From assembly GCA_007922305.1 (NCBI GenBank), contig ML677364.1, positions 18,374,260 to 18,438,259 of the forward strand: DNA of 64,000 bases. The letters are read 5' to 3'. Under the pieces are notes generated by a model. It saw only the letters and a list, made by a program, of their open reading frames with translations. It was not told the origin of the DNA and did not search any database. The translations under genes and the position numbers were made by a program. Below are positions 45,480-57,881 of this stretch, in pieces; the first letter of the stretch is position 1, and every line of letters starts with the position of its first letter. The stretch comes from Dermatemys mawii. Lineage: Eukaryota; Chordata; Testudines; Dermatemydidae.

Positions 45480-48400
45480 TAAGCTCTTTAAGTTACTTTC
45501 ACCCCTGCACATGCTGAATATTTGCAAACAATCTGCTCACGAACACTTAGGAGATTAATAATTGTTGTGAAGTTATCTGGCAAAAGGTTTTGAACGATGA
45601 ATATATTTCAGCAAATCAGAAGCAGCTTAGACAATTCACCAAGAGAAAATGAGGCTTAATCAAATATATTATTCCCTATAAATTATTCACGTAGCATTCT
45701 TTGAAAATATTACCTACCACTACTACATTTTCTTGTTCTAAAATCTATTGTTCTTTATTTTTAGCAACAGGCCTACTTCAAACTGCTGAAAATTTTGGAA
45801 TCTTTCCAAGTATTTGCCATGTCAGTGAAAACTTGCCTAAAAATTTTGAAACCCACTTGATAGATATATGGTGTAAAAGCAGACAGAGTGATAGAACTGA
45901 ATTTAAAATCTGTCCAAATGTTCTTTTGCAATTTCTAAAATTCCAAATGATCAAATTCAGACCTGTTCTGTATTTCATAATTTGGAACCTGGTAGCCTTC
46001 TGCCAGGGACATGTGGAGTAGGGGGCAGAGGACCACATACAGAGTGGATTAGATCTCTGAGGTTTCCCTCAGAGTGTTTACCACGTAATAACCCCAGAAG
46101 AAACAGGTGCTTTTTAACTACACATCTACAAATTTCAGTGTTTTGACCATAGGGATATATACCCTGAATTTATGACTTTATGATTTATGATTAAGAGGCC
46201 CATCTTTCTAGCGGTGATGCTCCACCAGACTCTGTCAAATTCTCCCATTTCTATTTTTCCCAGAATCCCTTTAGATTTGGATGGGAGGATGTCCCCACAA
46301 AAATTAATAAATGCACTGTGGTGATGGATCATTTTTTCCTGATAAACATTTCCTGATTCCCCTAATCCACTGTCTTGCTGGTGTGCTTTGTCTACTTATT
46401 GTCTCCTGTCTGTCACATAGATTATGAGCTCTCTAGTGCAAGGAGTGTCTTTTTTGTTACATGTCCATACAGTGCCTAGCAGAATAGGGCCCTGATCCTT
46501 TAGAGTTCTTTGTCATTATTGCAATAAAAATAATACTAATGATGATCCCCTGCCCTCACATCGATCTGGATTGTAAGCCTTCAGGATGGTGCTTCATAAG
46601 ATTTGCACTCTGGCTTGTGGGACAGAGGGGATGACTTGTCCCTTGAATTCTGAGGGCTCAATTCTGCTATTAGATGAACACAGGGCTCAGCCTGACACAC
46701 ATCTGAGTGTAGAATTTGTCCCTTAAGTCTTTAAATTCCTGGGAAAAATGAGATCAGAAACAGTATAATAAACCTAAATAAAGTAGAAAAATACTACACA
46801 GCTTAGTGCAACAGCTCTGAAACAGCACAATGTTTAAAAACATCAGACCAAAATATTCAGGTCCCTGTGGGTAATTACTGTAATTTTGGGGTATACTATT
46901 AATGAATTCAGTCTTGTATTTTTCAGTAGCTGATAGTTTGGTCTGAGGTTTAATTCAACCTTTTTGTAACTTTTCCTCTGAGAATGTTTTCTGTCCTTAC
47001 CAATTTCCTCTCCGTTTTCCAAAGAATTTTCCTCTCCAATTTCCTCTTATCAAGCATTATAAGAATGTTTCACTGTATAGATTATTGCGGGGACGAATGT
47101 AATCACAAGAGCATTGCCTGTTGAATGTCTTCTCTACCTTGCCATCTAAATGAATAAAGCAGGAGAAAATCTAGAGCCACGTGTGGTGGCTAGAGGGTTA
47201 AGGTAAAAGTCATTTATATGAATTTTACTTATCTTCAATAGATTAGGAGCCCTTTCTCCTGAGAGGCCACCTTTCACTCTTCCTTAACTAGTAGGAAGGT
47301 GTTTTGACAGCTGAATCCAGAAACTTTTCATTTAATGTAATCTCAAAAATTCATTATATGCAATCCCATCCAAAAGTGTCGTGTTCTCCCATGAACTGTT
47401 AGCAGCTGTGGTTGAATTACAGTTAATCAAAAACTGACAGACACAATGGAGTTATTTCATACTATTTGCTTCTCTGATTGCTATGTTTTTCTTATACATA
47501 CACAATATTCCTTTGCTAGTTCTTTGTTTCCCCCCTCCCACTGAGCTACCTCTTAATTTTGTTCAGTTTGGCATGTAGAATATTTTGGCCCTGTATATAA
47601 TGAGTATGTTCACATAAACAGTCAACAAATCTTGATCTTATACATCAAATAAAAAAACAAGGGAATTCTGGTTTATAGTTGATCAATTATTATTTAGTTG
47701 GATTATATTTTAATATTCAAAAACATACAGTAAAGGTAATGGCCAGTATTCTAAGGCATCCTGGTAATATGCCACACACTACTGCTAAAGGGCTTAGAAA
47801 CAACAGAACTAATTTATTAAGGATTCCAGGGATTGCCCTGTGTCTAGATACATCTCTGACATTATACTCCATATTCTTCATATATTGTTATGATATGAAT
47901 ATGGCATAACTAATACATGTTTTATGAAAGTTATGTCATGTGAGATATCTTCAGAAAGGTTATGATTTGCTGAATGTGTTTATCCACTTTGTATGCATGT
48001 GTAAATTCTGTGGCTGGAGTTAGGAATATATTGGTCTTTGCCAAATAACAGGGATCAAATTTCAGTTGTACCAGTTTATTCTTCTGCAGAGGAACTGAAG
48101 TTAGTCGTTCTATCTTTCTACATATTTGTTATGTTAAGCTTAATGACTACATTCGCAAATAGTTCTGGATTGCTCAGTTGGCTAGTGTCTATGCTATGGT
48201 ACATTTTTCTCCATTGACCTGTATTTGGTGTCTATGCTGGAACTTTAAATGTTATCTATAATGCAAAGCTATTAAAATTGCTCCTCCCTGATGTACTTTC
48301 AAAAATCCAGAATGTGGTTAACATTATACATCTAAAAGGAAAACTCTCTCTGACTTTCATGATAATACTGAAGAACGCTTGGATTGCATAAGCATTAAAT

Positions 48401-48836
48401 TCATAAGGAAAATCAAATGGTGTCATTATTAGACAATCTTCTCCAAAATATCTTTAATTATATGAATCAGAAACAAAGATAAATTTGAGATAATTTCCAA
48501 GTCATATAGCACTGAAAGGCTTCCTTTTTTCAATTATGTATTTATTCCAAATAAGCACAAAATAGGTTATCATCTGGCATCTATTTGCTGCATAGCTGAA
48601 ACTATGCAAGAAAAAAATTAAAGCCTCCTTCTATGATGGGATTAAGACAGACGTGCCTAATTGCAACTCAGTCATCTTCTAATCTCATTAAAAATGAAAG
48701 GTGAACGAGGCTGAAGTGATATTAGGAGAACAAAACTCTAAAGCATGCTATATTTGGCCATATAAGGTATTCTACACCACACCTAAAGATACACAACACA
48801 GAAGTCATTTTCTCTGCTTTCCAAGAATACATATGT
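45480..48836. other. unassigned intergenic DNA
   Basis: No gene recognised. The 106-codon frame 45701-46021 and its minus-strand partner show no domain. An L2/MIR-type fragment is at 46425-46545. Confidence 0.45.
46425..46545. mobile_element. L2/MIR-type tail fragment
   Basis: ATTATGAGCTCTCTAGTGCA, then ATACAGTGCCTAGCAGAATA and GGGCCCTGATCC, in the order of the widespread amniote repeat tail. Confidence 0.6.
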
Positions 48837-50105
48837 TCATAAGAACATAAGAAAGGCCGTACTGGGTCAGACCAAAGGTCCAGCTAACCCAGTAACCTGT
48901 CTACCAACAGTGGCCAATGCCAGGTGCCCCGGAGTGAGTGAACCTAACAGGTAAAGGTCAAGCGATCTCTCTCCTGCCATACATCAACCCCCTCTGAAAA
49001 ACAGAGGCTAGGGACACCATTCCTTACCCAGCCTGGCTAATAGCCATTAATGGACTTAACCTCCATTAATTTATCCAGTTCTCTTTTAAGCCCTGTCATA
49101 GTCCTAGCCTTCACAGCCTCCTCAGGCAAGGAGTGCCACAGGTTGACTGTGTGCTGTGTGAAGAAGAACTTCCTTTTATTTGTTTTAAACCTGCTGCCCA
49201 CTAATTTCATTAGGTGGCCCCTAGTTCTTCTATTATGGGAACAAGTAAACAACTTTTCTTTATTCACTTTCTGCACACCACTCATAATTTTATATACTTC
49301 TATCATATCTCCCCTTAGTCTTCTCTTTTCCAAGCTAAAAAATCCTAGCCTCTGTAATCTCTCCTCATAGAGACACGTTCCAAACCCCTAATCATTTTAG
49401 TTGCCCTTCTCTGAACCTTTTCTAATGCCAGTATATCCTTTTTGAGATGAGGAGACCACATTTGTACACAGTATTCAAGATGTGGGCGCACCATGGATTT
49501 GTATAAAGGCAATATGATATTCTCCATCTTATTCTCTATCCCCTTTTTAATGATTCCTAACATCCTGTGTTTGTTTTTTTGACTACCACTGCACACTGCA
49601 TGGACATCTTCAGAGAACTATCCACGATGACTCTAAGATCTCTTTCCTGATTAGTTGTAGCTAAATTAGCCCCCATCATATTGTATGTATAGTTGGGGTT
49701 ATTTTTTCCAAAGTGCATTACTTTACATTTATCCACATTAAATTTTATTTTCCATTTTGTTGCCCAATCATTTAGTTTCGTGAGATCTTTTTGAAGTTCT
49801 TCACAGTCTGCTTGGGTCTTAACTATTTTGAGCAGCTTAGTATCATCCGCAAACTTGGTCACCTCACTGTTTACCCCTTCCTCCAAATCATTGATGAATA
49901 AGTTGAATAGGACTGGTCCTAGGATGGACCCTTGGGGAACACCACTAGTTATCCCTCTCCATTCTGAAAATTTACCATTTATTCCTACCCTTTGTTCCCT
50001 GTCTTTTAACCAGTTCTCAATCCATGAAAGGATCTTCCCTCTTATCCCATGGCAACTTAATTTATGTAAGAGCCTTTGGTGAGGGACCTTGTCAAAGGCT
50101 TTCTG
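48837..50105 (-). pseudogene. CR1 LINE, minus strand, with long reverse transcriptase frame
   Basis: The left edge TTCATAAGAACATAAGAAAG is the reversed 3' terminus. On the minus strand the frame 50159-49557 (200 codons, the CR1 part from about 50105) reads KAFDKVPHQRLLHKL, SGVPQGSILGPVLFNLFIND, FADDTKLLKIV with the catalytic aspartates intact, and KCKVMHFGK. Two further frames continue it: 49596-49345 (MLGIIKKGIENKMENII, MVRPHLEYCVQMWSP) and 49333-49037 ([16 protein letters not shown]). These are frameshifted, and the 5' end is truncated inside reverse transcriptase. It is the best preserved coding stretch in the window but incomplete. Confidence 0.93.
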
Positions 50106-50299
50106 CTCATAACAGTCCCACTGCACGGTCCAATCAGTATTACAATAATAGCCTGCCATTTTCCTGTTGAAAGCAATGATGGTGCTATTATTCTAAAACC
50201 AGGGCTAGATTTAGGGGCAGGCAATTCAGGTGACTGTCTGGGGCGCTGGGCTTGGGAGGCACTGGGCTCAGGGTGCAGCTTTTATTGTTAGTTACAAAA

Positions 50300-50460
50300 G
50301 GGAAAATGGAATGTTTGAAGTAAAATGTTTCAGACATTCCACATGTGGATTCATTTTTCACTAACCTCCTAGAATGTTCAGTAGCTTTGTAGAATCTTGT
50401 GGAACCTTCCAGACTTTCTAAGGACTACATTTTCCTTGTACATCCTAGAAGGTTGTAAGC
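50300..50460 (+). promoter_or_regulatory. heat-shock-element-like cluster
   Basis: GAAnnTTC dimers are GAATGTTC at 50372-50379 and GAACCTTC at 50402-50409. Near matches are GAATCTTG (50392-50399), GAAGGTTG (50448-50455) and a GAATGTTTGAAG array at about 50309. Known: HSF1 trimers bind inverted GAA units. The functional role is inference. Confidence 0.45.
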
Positions 50461-50474
50461 CATGCCCTCACAGG

Positions 50475-50482
50475 TATATAAG
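50475..50482 (+). promoter_or_regulatory. TATA box of the hAT relic
   Basis: TATATAAG followed by GGGAGAGGCG. It lies about 20-100 bp downstream of the GAAnnTTC cluster and about 300 bp before the transposase. Confidence 0.55.
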
Positions 50483-50779
50483 GGGAGAGGCGTTGCCAGT
50501 CAGTGAGTGAGATATAACAACAAAGTGAGAGCCCAGCTGCAATATTATGAACCTTATTTTACTGTGCAATTGTGAAAGTGTACTTGTGATTTAAGACTTG
50601 AAGAGTGTAAGCAGAGAATAATAAAGGACATATTTTATGAGACACCAGAGATATCTATCAAACCCCTATCTGTGCAACAATATAAAAGAAATACTGTTAG
50701 TTCTTTTGCTATGCTTAACGCGTAATGTTTGATTATTTTTTAACACTGGAACATACAGTTTTGCTCTCCCTAATACTGT

Positions 50780-53110
50780 ATGTTTTCCCCCACAAAAAGA
50801 AGCCTTGAGAAACTCAATATAGGAAGCAAAAAGTTTGAATGTAATCTAGTTTGTAAAAGGGGGAAATCTGATGGGAAAATATCTGAAAGAGAACATAATC
50901 AGTCACTAGTGAGTGTCCCAGTGCAGAAGAAATTGGAGAGTGAAGTGTAAATGATGGAAGTTCTATTACTAAGGAATTAGCAGATTTATCTGAAAATAAG
51001 GAATGGAAATGTGAAGAAAGTGATGGAGAATCATCCAGTTTTCCTGGTGGAATAAAGGAGCATGATGATAAAAAAGAATTTGGCTCACATGAAAAGGAGA
51101 GTAATGAGAAAGAAAAATCAGCTTACATGAAAAGGATTGGAAACAATAAAGAAGAATCAGCCTCTCATGATAGAAACAGCAGAGAGAAAAATTGCACATC
51201 ACAAATCGATACATCAGATCCTGCTTTATGGCTAGAGATCCTAAACTCTGCCAATACTGATATTACAAATTTGAATGGACTAGGCAAAATCAAGGATATG
51301 ATGTTAACAGTAAATGAGCACAAGTGATATTTCTTAATGTCACACTGCGAAAGAGTGCTTGAGAATGGTGAGAAACCGAGTCGGCATTGGGTAGTTTACT
51401 TTAAATCAACTGACAAAGTGCTCTGTTTTTGTTGGAAAACATTTGACAAGAATGTCAAATCGTTGCTTGTGCTTTTTGGGTACAATTTCTGGCATAATTT
51501 AGCTGATGCTCTGAAGCAACATGAAAAAGTCACCCAGCAATTTTACGGCCTACTCCAAATGGATGGAAGTCGAGCCAGGATTAAGCCAAATAAATGCACA
51601 GATCCAGAAAATCAGTGCATTATTAATGTAGAAACCCAGTACTGGAGGAACGTGCATGAGTATCTGACCTCAATTACCCTCTTCCTTGCAAGGAATAATT
51701 TGGCTTTCCAGGGCTCTTCGGATAAGTTGTCCACTGAACACAATGGCAATTTTCTCAGTTTGGTAGAGCTCCTTGGGAAATATGAAGATGTCATGTGAGT
51801 ACCAAGGTCAAGTAGTTCATAAAGAAGCTATACAGTACTACTGCAGCAAAACAATTCAAAATGAATTGATGGACCTTATAGCAAGGAAGATGCTTGATAT
51901 ATTGATTCAGCTTGGCAAAGCGAAGTACTATGCTGTAATAATGGAGTGCACTCCCAACATTAGTCACAGTGGAAAGATGTCATTTAGAGCATGATTTGTT
52001 GATACTTAGGATGGCTGTATCCAAGTAAAGGAACACTTTATGTTTCCAGTCTGTGGACAGTTCTACCAGAAAAGGCCTAACAGAACTGTTTATGAATGTT
52101 CTGAATAAGAATAAAATAAAGCTTCAGGATTGCTGTTGCCAAGGCTATGACAATGGAGCAAATATGAAGGGAAGAAACAGTGGTGTCCAGGTCAGGATTT
52201 TTGTGCTGAATCTAAGAGCTTTTTTCATGCCTTCTAGCTTCCATTCCCTCAACCTGATTGAGTCAGATGCAGTCATCATCTTTAGATTCATTCTCTCTCT
52301 TTCGAGCACTGCAAAGGATATATGTCCTTTTTCAGCATCAACTATTAGGTGGAAGATCCACACGGACAATCTTACAAATCACTGGGAGAGCTGCATTGAC
52401 CGCATATGGCCAGTGAGGTACCAAGTGACTGAGGTTTATGATGCGCTGATGGAACTAGTGCAGTCGAGTAAAGCCAACACCAGAATCCAACAAGAGGCGC
52501 AGAACCTGGCAAACCAGATCACGGACTTCAAATTTCTGGTCTCACATGTGGTTTGGCACAATATCCTGTTTCAAGTAAAAAAGATTTGGACAAATGAAGC
52601 ACCACGAAAAGACCTGTTTATGTATGACCTTAGTAAGCTGCTGCCAGGAAAACACTCTGGAACAATTGTACAGACTATCTCCGGATGCTGATACATGAGG
52701 AATGTCCAGATGTCATTGGTAAATACCTCTATGTCAAATTGGACAACATCCATCACATTCTGAAACAAGGAAAGCACTCTCCATTCCAATTTCTCCAATT
52801 ATTTCATGTTGCATACCTGAAGGACCTTTTCCTAATGTGTGGACAGCTTTGAGGATTCTGCTCACGCTGCCAGTCACAGTTGCGAGTGGTGAGTGCCGCT
52901 TTGCAAAGCTCAGGCTTGTTAAAACTTATCTTTGATTGCTGATGGCCGGTGACATACTGACATTGCTTGCTATTTATCACTTGAAAATGCCATTGGCCAG
53001 TCTTTGGATCTCTCTTCATTTAGTGAGGAAAAAGGCAAGAAAGCAACCTTTTGAATGGACTAGAGTTAACATTCTAAGGCGGTCACCCACTGTAACACTA
53101 TTTAATACTG
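50780..53110 (+). pseudogene. ZMYM1/TTF-type hAT transposase, broken
   Basis: An acidic, lysine-rich N-terminus (about 50970-51120) leads to TSDPALWLEILNS. Next come HWVVYFKSTDKVLCFCWKTF, a TTF-type zinc finger with one cysteine lost (FCWK for FCCK), and HEKVTQQFYGLL. NVETQYWRNVHEYLTSITLF, LARNNLAFQGSSDKL and NGNFLSLVELLGKYEDVM follow (51337-51798). After a frame change come KTIQNELMDLIARKMLD and YYAVIMECTPNISHSGKMS (catalytic-core start; the usual acidic residue before CTPD-type text is E). Then DCCCQGYDNGANMKGRNSGV and FYMPSS-like FFMPSSFHSLNL (52053-52310), where the conserved CHSLN cysteine is lost. The C-terminal dimerisation text lies at 52850-53060 with stops. Several stops and frameshifts make it inactive. 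Confidence 0.85.
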
Positions 53111-53699
53111 GTCCACCCAATGTTGGTGCACAGTTCAATTTCTTGATGTTAGTATATTTCTGTTATTCTTAAAATTAAAAAATTTCTGTAAGTTCAAAGA
53201 AAACTTTTTTTTATTTGCTTATATATGGCATGAGTAAATGCAGATCCACAGATCCTAGCATACAAATTTATCATCTTATATGACAGGGATAAATCATGCA
53301 TGGAAACTGTGCATCACAGTAATGAAATGGGTTACAAATGCAATAAAAATAAAGTATTCAAAAGTTTAACAAATTGAGAGAAGAGGGGGTGCCAAAGATG
53401 TTCCTCATCTGAGGCACCATTTGGTGTAGGGCCAGCCCCATCCAGAACAACAACAGATGTTTTGGGTTTACAAAAGAAGAATGCTATTAAGAGTTACCTA
53501 AAAAATAATTTGACAGAAAGCTATACTTTTAAAACCACCACCTGCAGAGATGCAAATAAATCAATGGCCTTCCATTGAAACCACTACTTGCAAGGAGGAT
53601 TAATAATGCAGTGACCATCCATTACTACTTTAAAATTGTACCAGAAAGGTGAATTAGATGATTTTTCTGAGTTTGGTTGAAATTTTTCTGAGTTTCGTC

Positions 53700-53866
53700 A
53701 GCACCGCATTGCTTCCCGCAGCCCCCATTGGACAGAAGTGGCGAACTGCGGCCAGTGGGAACCGCGATCAGCCGAACCTGCAGATGCGGCGGATAACCAA
53801 ACCGGCCAGGCCCATCAAGGGTGCTTACCGTGGGGGCCATGTGCCAAGGTTACCAATCCCTGGTGT
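53700..53866 (-). mobile_element. hAT MITE (GGTAACC family), minus orientation
   Basis: The right edge GGTTACCAATCCCTG is the reverse of CAGGGATTGGTAACC. The interior GTGGGGGCCATGTGCC, GGCCAGGCCC and TTCCCGCAGCCCCCATTGG blocks are shared with the element at 33253-33433. GC-rich; the short frames on both strands are spurious. Confidence 0.75.
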
Positions 53867-53869
53867 AAG

Positions 53870-55700
53870 CTAATTAATTTTATTCTTTGTTGTTCAGTAT
53901 CCTGTAGGACACTTCATAGGCCTTCAGTGTTCTTTTAGGAGTCAGTATATGCTTCACAAAAAATATATCTAACAATCATTGGAAAACTCTTATTTGAACT
54001 ATGAGAACCTGTTTCCAGAAGGATATTTTTATTTTCTCACTAATAGCCAGATTGTATAAAAATTGTTTCAAAATGGATGATAGGTCTTCATCACGGATTA
54101 TAAAGCATCATTAAAAATACTGCATTTTATGTATGCAACTAACCACTCAAAATTTTCATCAATGTATACAAATAGGCAAACTGTCTGATTCCAAGATGCT
54201 GAAAAATCTGGCGAGACACAGAAACTGAAAAAAATGTTTGTCACACATCACAAAAAGTACTTCATATGATACTCATTCTACTGAAGAGAGAATTGAAGAT
54301 TATAATGGGAATTGTCTTCCTTTTTCTTATTATCTGCTCTTGCAAGACTGATAAATGCTTACGATCTTGTAATGCCATTTGAGTTGTATATCCTGAATAT
54401 TATTAGATACAACCCAATAGAATTTTCAATCCACTAAAATATGTTTTGTGAATAGACTTTATATATTTAACTTTACAATTTATTGTATAAAGATTATTGG
54501 CTAATTTTCTTTCTCTCAGTATTGTTTTTTTAAAGATTTCATACCTATTCTTAAGACGAAAGTACATACAGAAAATTTGAACTCAAATGTCAGATTAAGA
54601 GTACTTACTGATTAGAATCATATACTTTACAAGTGTATGCCTTCACATGATTCCATGATTAATGTTAAAATCATTTTTTTTGTGTGTTAACGTTGTAATT
54701 TCCAAACTGCGTTAAGAATAATTCTTAATAAAATAAAATGAAATGATTTATACTCACAAAGAAAAAAAATTAGGTATTTTACCAAACATTCAAAATTATT
54801 AAAAAATGAGAAAAAAAGCTGATCAATTTTACAAAATAGTAGGTGACTGGATACTAGGGAATGTAATCTAGAAATCAAGAAACTAAAGTACACTGAGTAT
54901 TAACAACAGAAATTAGGCCAGTGCATAGTCATCTACATCACTTAAGCCCCACATAAGGCATTTGTGGGGAAAACACAAGTGGAATGGTTTCATTTGTGCT
55001 AATTCAGTGTCCTCAGCACCTACACAACAGCTGCAGCTGCCCATGTTCTACTCAGATGGACTAGATTACAGAACTCATGATCAGGATTTGAACCATGGAA
55101 TAAATTACCAGAGAAGGTGATTAAGGAATGAGTGTATCTGTCAAGAAATATTAACAATATTTAAACCTCTTCCTACTCCAGAAGGATAAAATAGTATAAA
55201 ACAAAAATCTAGGAATATAATGAAAAGAAAGGAAAATATTTAAAAAAAAATATTTGAGAGAAAACACTTGTTCTTATAATGCCAAGAGTTAAGTTCTAAA
55301 TGACACAGCAATAAATCAAACTAAAATGGGAGATTTCCATATAATGTCAGTCAGAATTCATCAGAATGAATAGCACTGTTGATTTATGATGCAGAAAAAA
55401 ATTAGCTTCTGAGGAAAATATGTTAAATTTCTTGGAAAACAGAAAGAAAAAGGATATAGAAAAAAACAATTAGTTGGAAACACATTAGAGGTACTAGAAG
55501 AGCAATGTACTTACTGTTAGAATTATCTAATTCTTCAGATATGGCTGTACTATCTTTGACTGTGCCAAAAGAAACTTCTTAGTTGAAATGGTAAAATTAA
55601 ATGAATTGAATCAGGTACGGTATTTTCCTTACCGGTTTAGATTACTGACTTATGTTTGGGAGTTTGCTAATGCATATTTGTATTATACAATTCTAGGAAT
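53870..55700. other. unassigned AT-rich DNA
   Basis: No gene or repeat recognised. Confidence 0.4.
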
Positions 55701-55702
55701 AT

Positions 55703-55860
55703 CACTCTGAAGCTTAAAATGTTTGAGTCAGTGTGAAGCAATGGAAACAACTACAAGCATGGCTGAGAGCTCTTTTTGTTCATAAATGTCACCAGATTGA
55801 ATTATCCCTGGGTTTTGTGGTCTGTTATCATCCAATTTTTACATTCTCAGCCATTTTGCC
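55703..55860 (+). repeat. diverged direct duplication, unit 1
   Basis: TCACTCTGAAGC, then ATGGAAAC, GAGAGCTCTTTTT, ATCACCAGA-type and GTGGTCTGTTA.CATCCA blocks recur in the same order at 56160-56315. The offset is about 457 bp. Confidence 0.8.
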
Positions 55861-56159
55861 TTTACAAATTGCACTTGTGTGGTAAGGCATGCATCTATAT
55901 GATCTATTATATCATTGTGATTTCAGAGGTAACTCAACCAATCATCACTTTAACTCTATAGTTAGTTTGCATGCAGTGGCTCATTGGTTGTACGGCCCTG
56001 ACACCGCACTCTTGCAATAGCACATATAATAACCCTAAACTACAGTCCCTCAGAGCAGCTCACATCCCTCTTTAGCCACCTGTGCAAATCCACTCAACTG
56101 TCCCAACGCAACCCAACCCACAAACAAATCAATGCCAGCACACACAATAACTCCAAACA

Positions 56160-56315
56160 TCACTCTGAAGCCTAGAATGTGTTGAGTGATTGTGAAGAGA
56201 TGGAAACTGCTACATGCATGGTTGAGAGCTCTTTTTATTTGGATTATCACCAGACTTGAGAATTTGTGGTCTGTTACCATCCAGCTTTAAAGTTCTGAGT
56301 CATTTTTGGCTATTT
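56160..56315 (+). repeat. diverged direct duplication, unit 2
   Basis: Second unit of the repeat at 55703-55860. Between the two lies a C-rich segment with CAACGCAACCCAACCC at about 56104. Confidence 0.8.
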
Positions 56316-56319
56316 TACA

Positions 56320-56634
56320 CATATGACTCTATGAATGATACACCTGTGAGATCACGGGCTTTCAGCTACTAGTATTAACGATATAATATTATCCTGTCAA
56401 CTATATCAACTTCCTGTTGATGATAAAGTGTTAATAAAAATGGATTAATTGCATTTTATAATCATTATTTTAGGTCTTTATAAAAATGTAAATCAAAAAG
56501 GGCTCATCTTACATGAAGCCAATATCATTATTTTAACTGAAAATATCAATTTTTAATAACATTATTAGATGGGAAAAGAAATATTTAAACTACCCAGTAG
56601 CATAAATTTCAAAGGGTTGTTGAAATTACTTTTT
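56320..56634. other. unassigned AT-rich DNA
   Basis: Nothing recognised before the Penelope insertion. Confidence 0.35.
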
Positions 56635-57099
56635 CATTTCTTTCAGAGTGGTAGCCGTGTTATTCTGTATCAGCAAAAACAATGAGGAGTCCTTGTGGCA
56701 CCTTAGAGACTAACAAATTTATTTGGGCATAAGCTTTCGTGGGCTAAAACCCACTTCATCAGATGCATGGAGTGGAACATACAGAGGAAGGTATAAATAC
56801 ACAGCACATGAAAAGATGGGAGTTGCCTTACCAAGGGGAGAGTCAGTGCTGCCGAACCAATTCAATTAAGGTGGAAGTGGGCTATTCTCAACAGTTGACA
56901 AGAAGGCATGAATATCAATGGAGGAAAAATCACCTTTGTAGTGCTAATGAGGCCAGTGTAATCAAGGTGGCCCATTTCAAACAGTTGATAAGAAGGTGTG
57001 AATATCAGCAGGGGAAAATAAGTTTTTGTAGTGACCATCCACTCCCAGTCTTTATTCAGGCCTAGTTTCATAGCATCCAGTTTGCAAATTAATTCCAGT

Positions 57100-57560
57100 T
57101 CAGCAGTTTCTCATTGGAATCTGTTTTTGAATATTTTTGATTGAAGAATTGCCACTTTTAAGTCTGTTATTGAGTGTCCAGGGAAACTGAAGTTTTTGAA
57201 TGTTATAATTCTTGATGTCTGATTTGTGTCCGTTTATTCTTTTGCATAGAGACTGTCTGGTTTGGCCAATGTACATGGCAGAGGGGCACTGCTGGCACAT
57301 ATCACATTGGTAGATGTGCAGGTGAATGAGCCCCTGATGGTGTGGCTGATGTGGTAAGGTCCTATGATGGTGCCCTGGAATAGATATGCAGACAGAGTTG
57401 GCAACAGGCTTCACTGCAAGGATAGATTCCTTGGTTAGTGTTTTTGTTGTGTGGTTGCTGGTGAGTATTTGCTTCAGAATTGGGGGTGGTCTGTAAGTGA
57501 GAACTGGCTTGTCTCCCAAGGTTTGTGAGAGTGAGGGATCGTCCTTCAGAATAGGCTGTA
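57100..57560 (-). pseudogene. Penelope GIY-YIG endonuclease and reverse transcriptase C-terminus
   Basis: Read on the minus strand from about 57555: the DDPSLSQTLGDKPVLTYRPPP block typical of the region between reverse transcriptase and nuclease, a cysteine pair (CDMCQQCPS), then YIGQTRQSLCKRINGHKSDI, the GIY-YIG core with its conserved YIG and R...H pattern. The frame is open to about 57100. Its first codons (MKTWHTTS..) come from the inserted MITE, not the element. This nuclease nicks target DNA for integration in known elements; here the enzyme is incomplete. Confidence 0.85.
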
Positions 57561-57563
57561 GAT

Positions 57564-57881
57564 TGGGGGTTGGCAACTTTACAGAAGTGGTGTGCCAAGT
57601 CTTCATTTATTCACTCTAATTTAAGGTTTCGCATGCCAGTAATACATTTTAATAAATATGTTTTTAGAAGGTCTCTTTCTATAAGTCTTTAATATATAAC
57701 TAAACTATTGTATGTAAAGTAAATAAGGTTTTTAAAATGTTTAAAAAGCTTAACTTTAAATTAAAATGCAGAGCCCCCACTACCACCCGGGCTGGTGGCC
57801 AGAACCGAGGCAGTGTGAGTGCCATTGAAAATCAGCTCGCATGATGCCTTTGGCTCCCATGCCATAGGTTGCCTATCCCTT
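57564..57881 (-). mobile_element. hAT MITE nested in the Penelope copy
   Basis: Perfect 8-bp target duplication CTGTAGAT at 57556-57563 and 57882-57889. The ends TGGGGGTTGGCAAC and GTTGCCTATCCCTT are inverted with mismatches. Length 318 bp. The interior has AATTTAAGGTTTCGCATGCC and CGAGGCAGTGTGAGTGCC. Removing it leaves contiguous Penelope sequence on both sides (GGCTGTAGATCC), so it arrived later. Confidence 0.93.

Larger units (their letters stand above)
50200..53438 (+). mobile_element. ZMYM1-like hAT DNA transposon relic
   Basis: It starts CAGGGCTAGATTTAGG and ends near GTGTAGGGCCAGCCCC, loosely inverted ends of the CAGGGCC type. It contains a promoter-like region (50300-50485) and a broken transposase (about 50780-53110). 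No 8-bp duplication is evident at these limits. Length and gene order fit an autonomous element that has decayed. Confidence 0.75.

Noticed and set aside
45701..46021. 106-codon frame and its antisense partner as a small gene
   Set aside because: No recognised motif; AT-rich DNA readily gives such frames on both strands.
49557..50159. 200-codon frame as a host gene
   Set aside because: Its sequence is CR1 reverse transcriptase (SGVPQGSILGPVLFNLFIND, FADDTKLL), followed on the same strand by the frameshifted rest of the element and its 3' terminus.
51337..52691. Frames as a functional ZMYM1 host gene
   Set aside because: Frameshifts, stops and lost cysteines, and hAT-like ends outside. No introns are needed to explain it. 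A decayed transposase fits better.
57100..57606. 168-codon minus-strand frame taken as a complete protein
   Set aside because: Its first dozen or so codons lie in an inserted MITE. The rest is a truncated Penelope nuclease.
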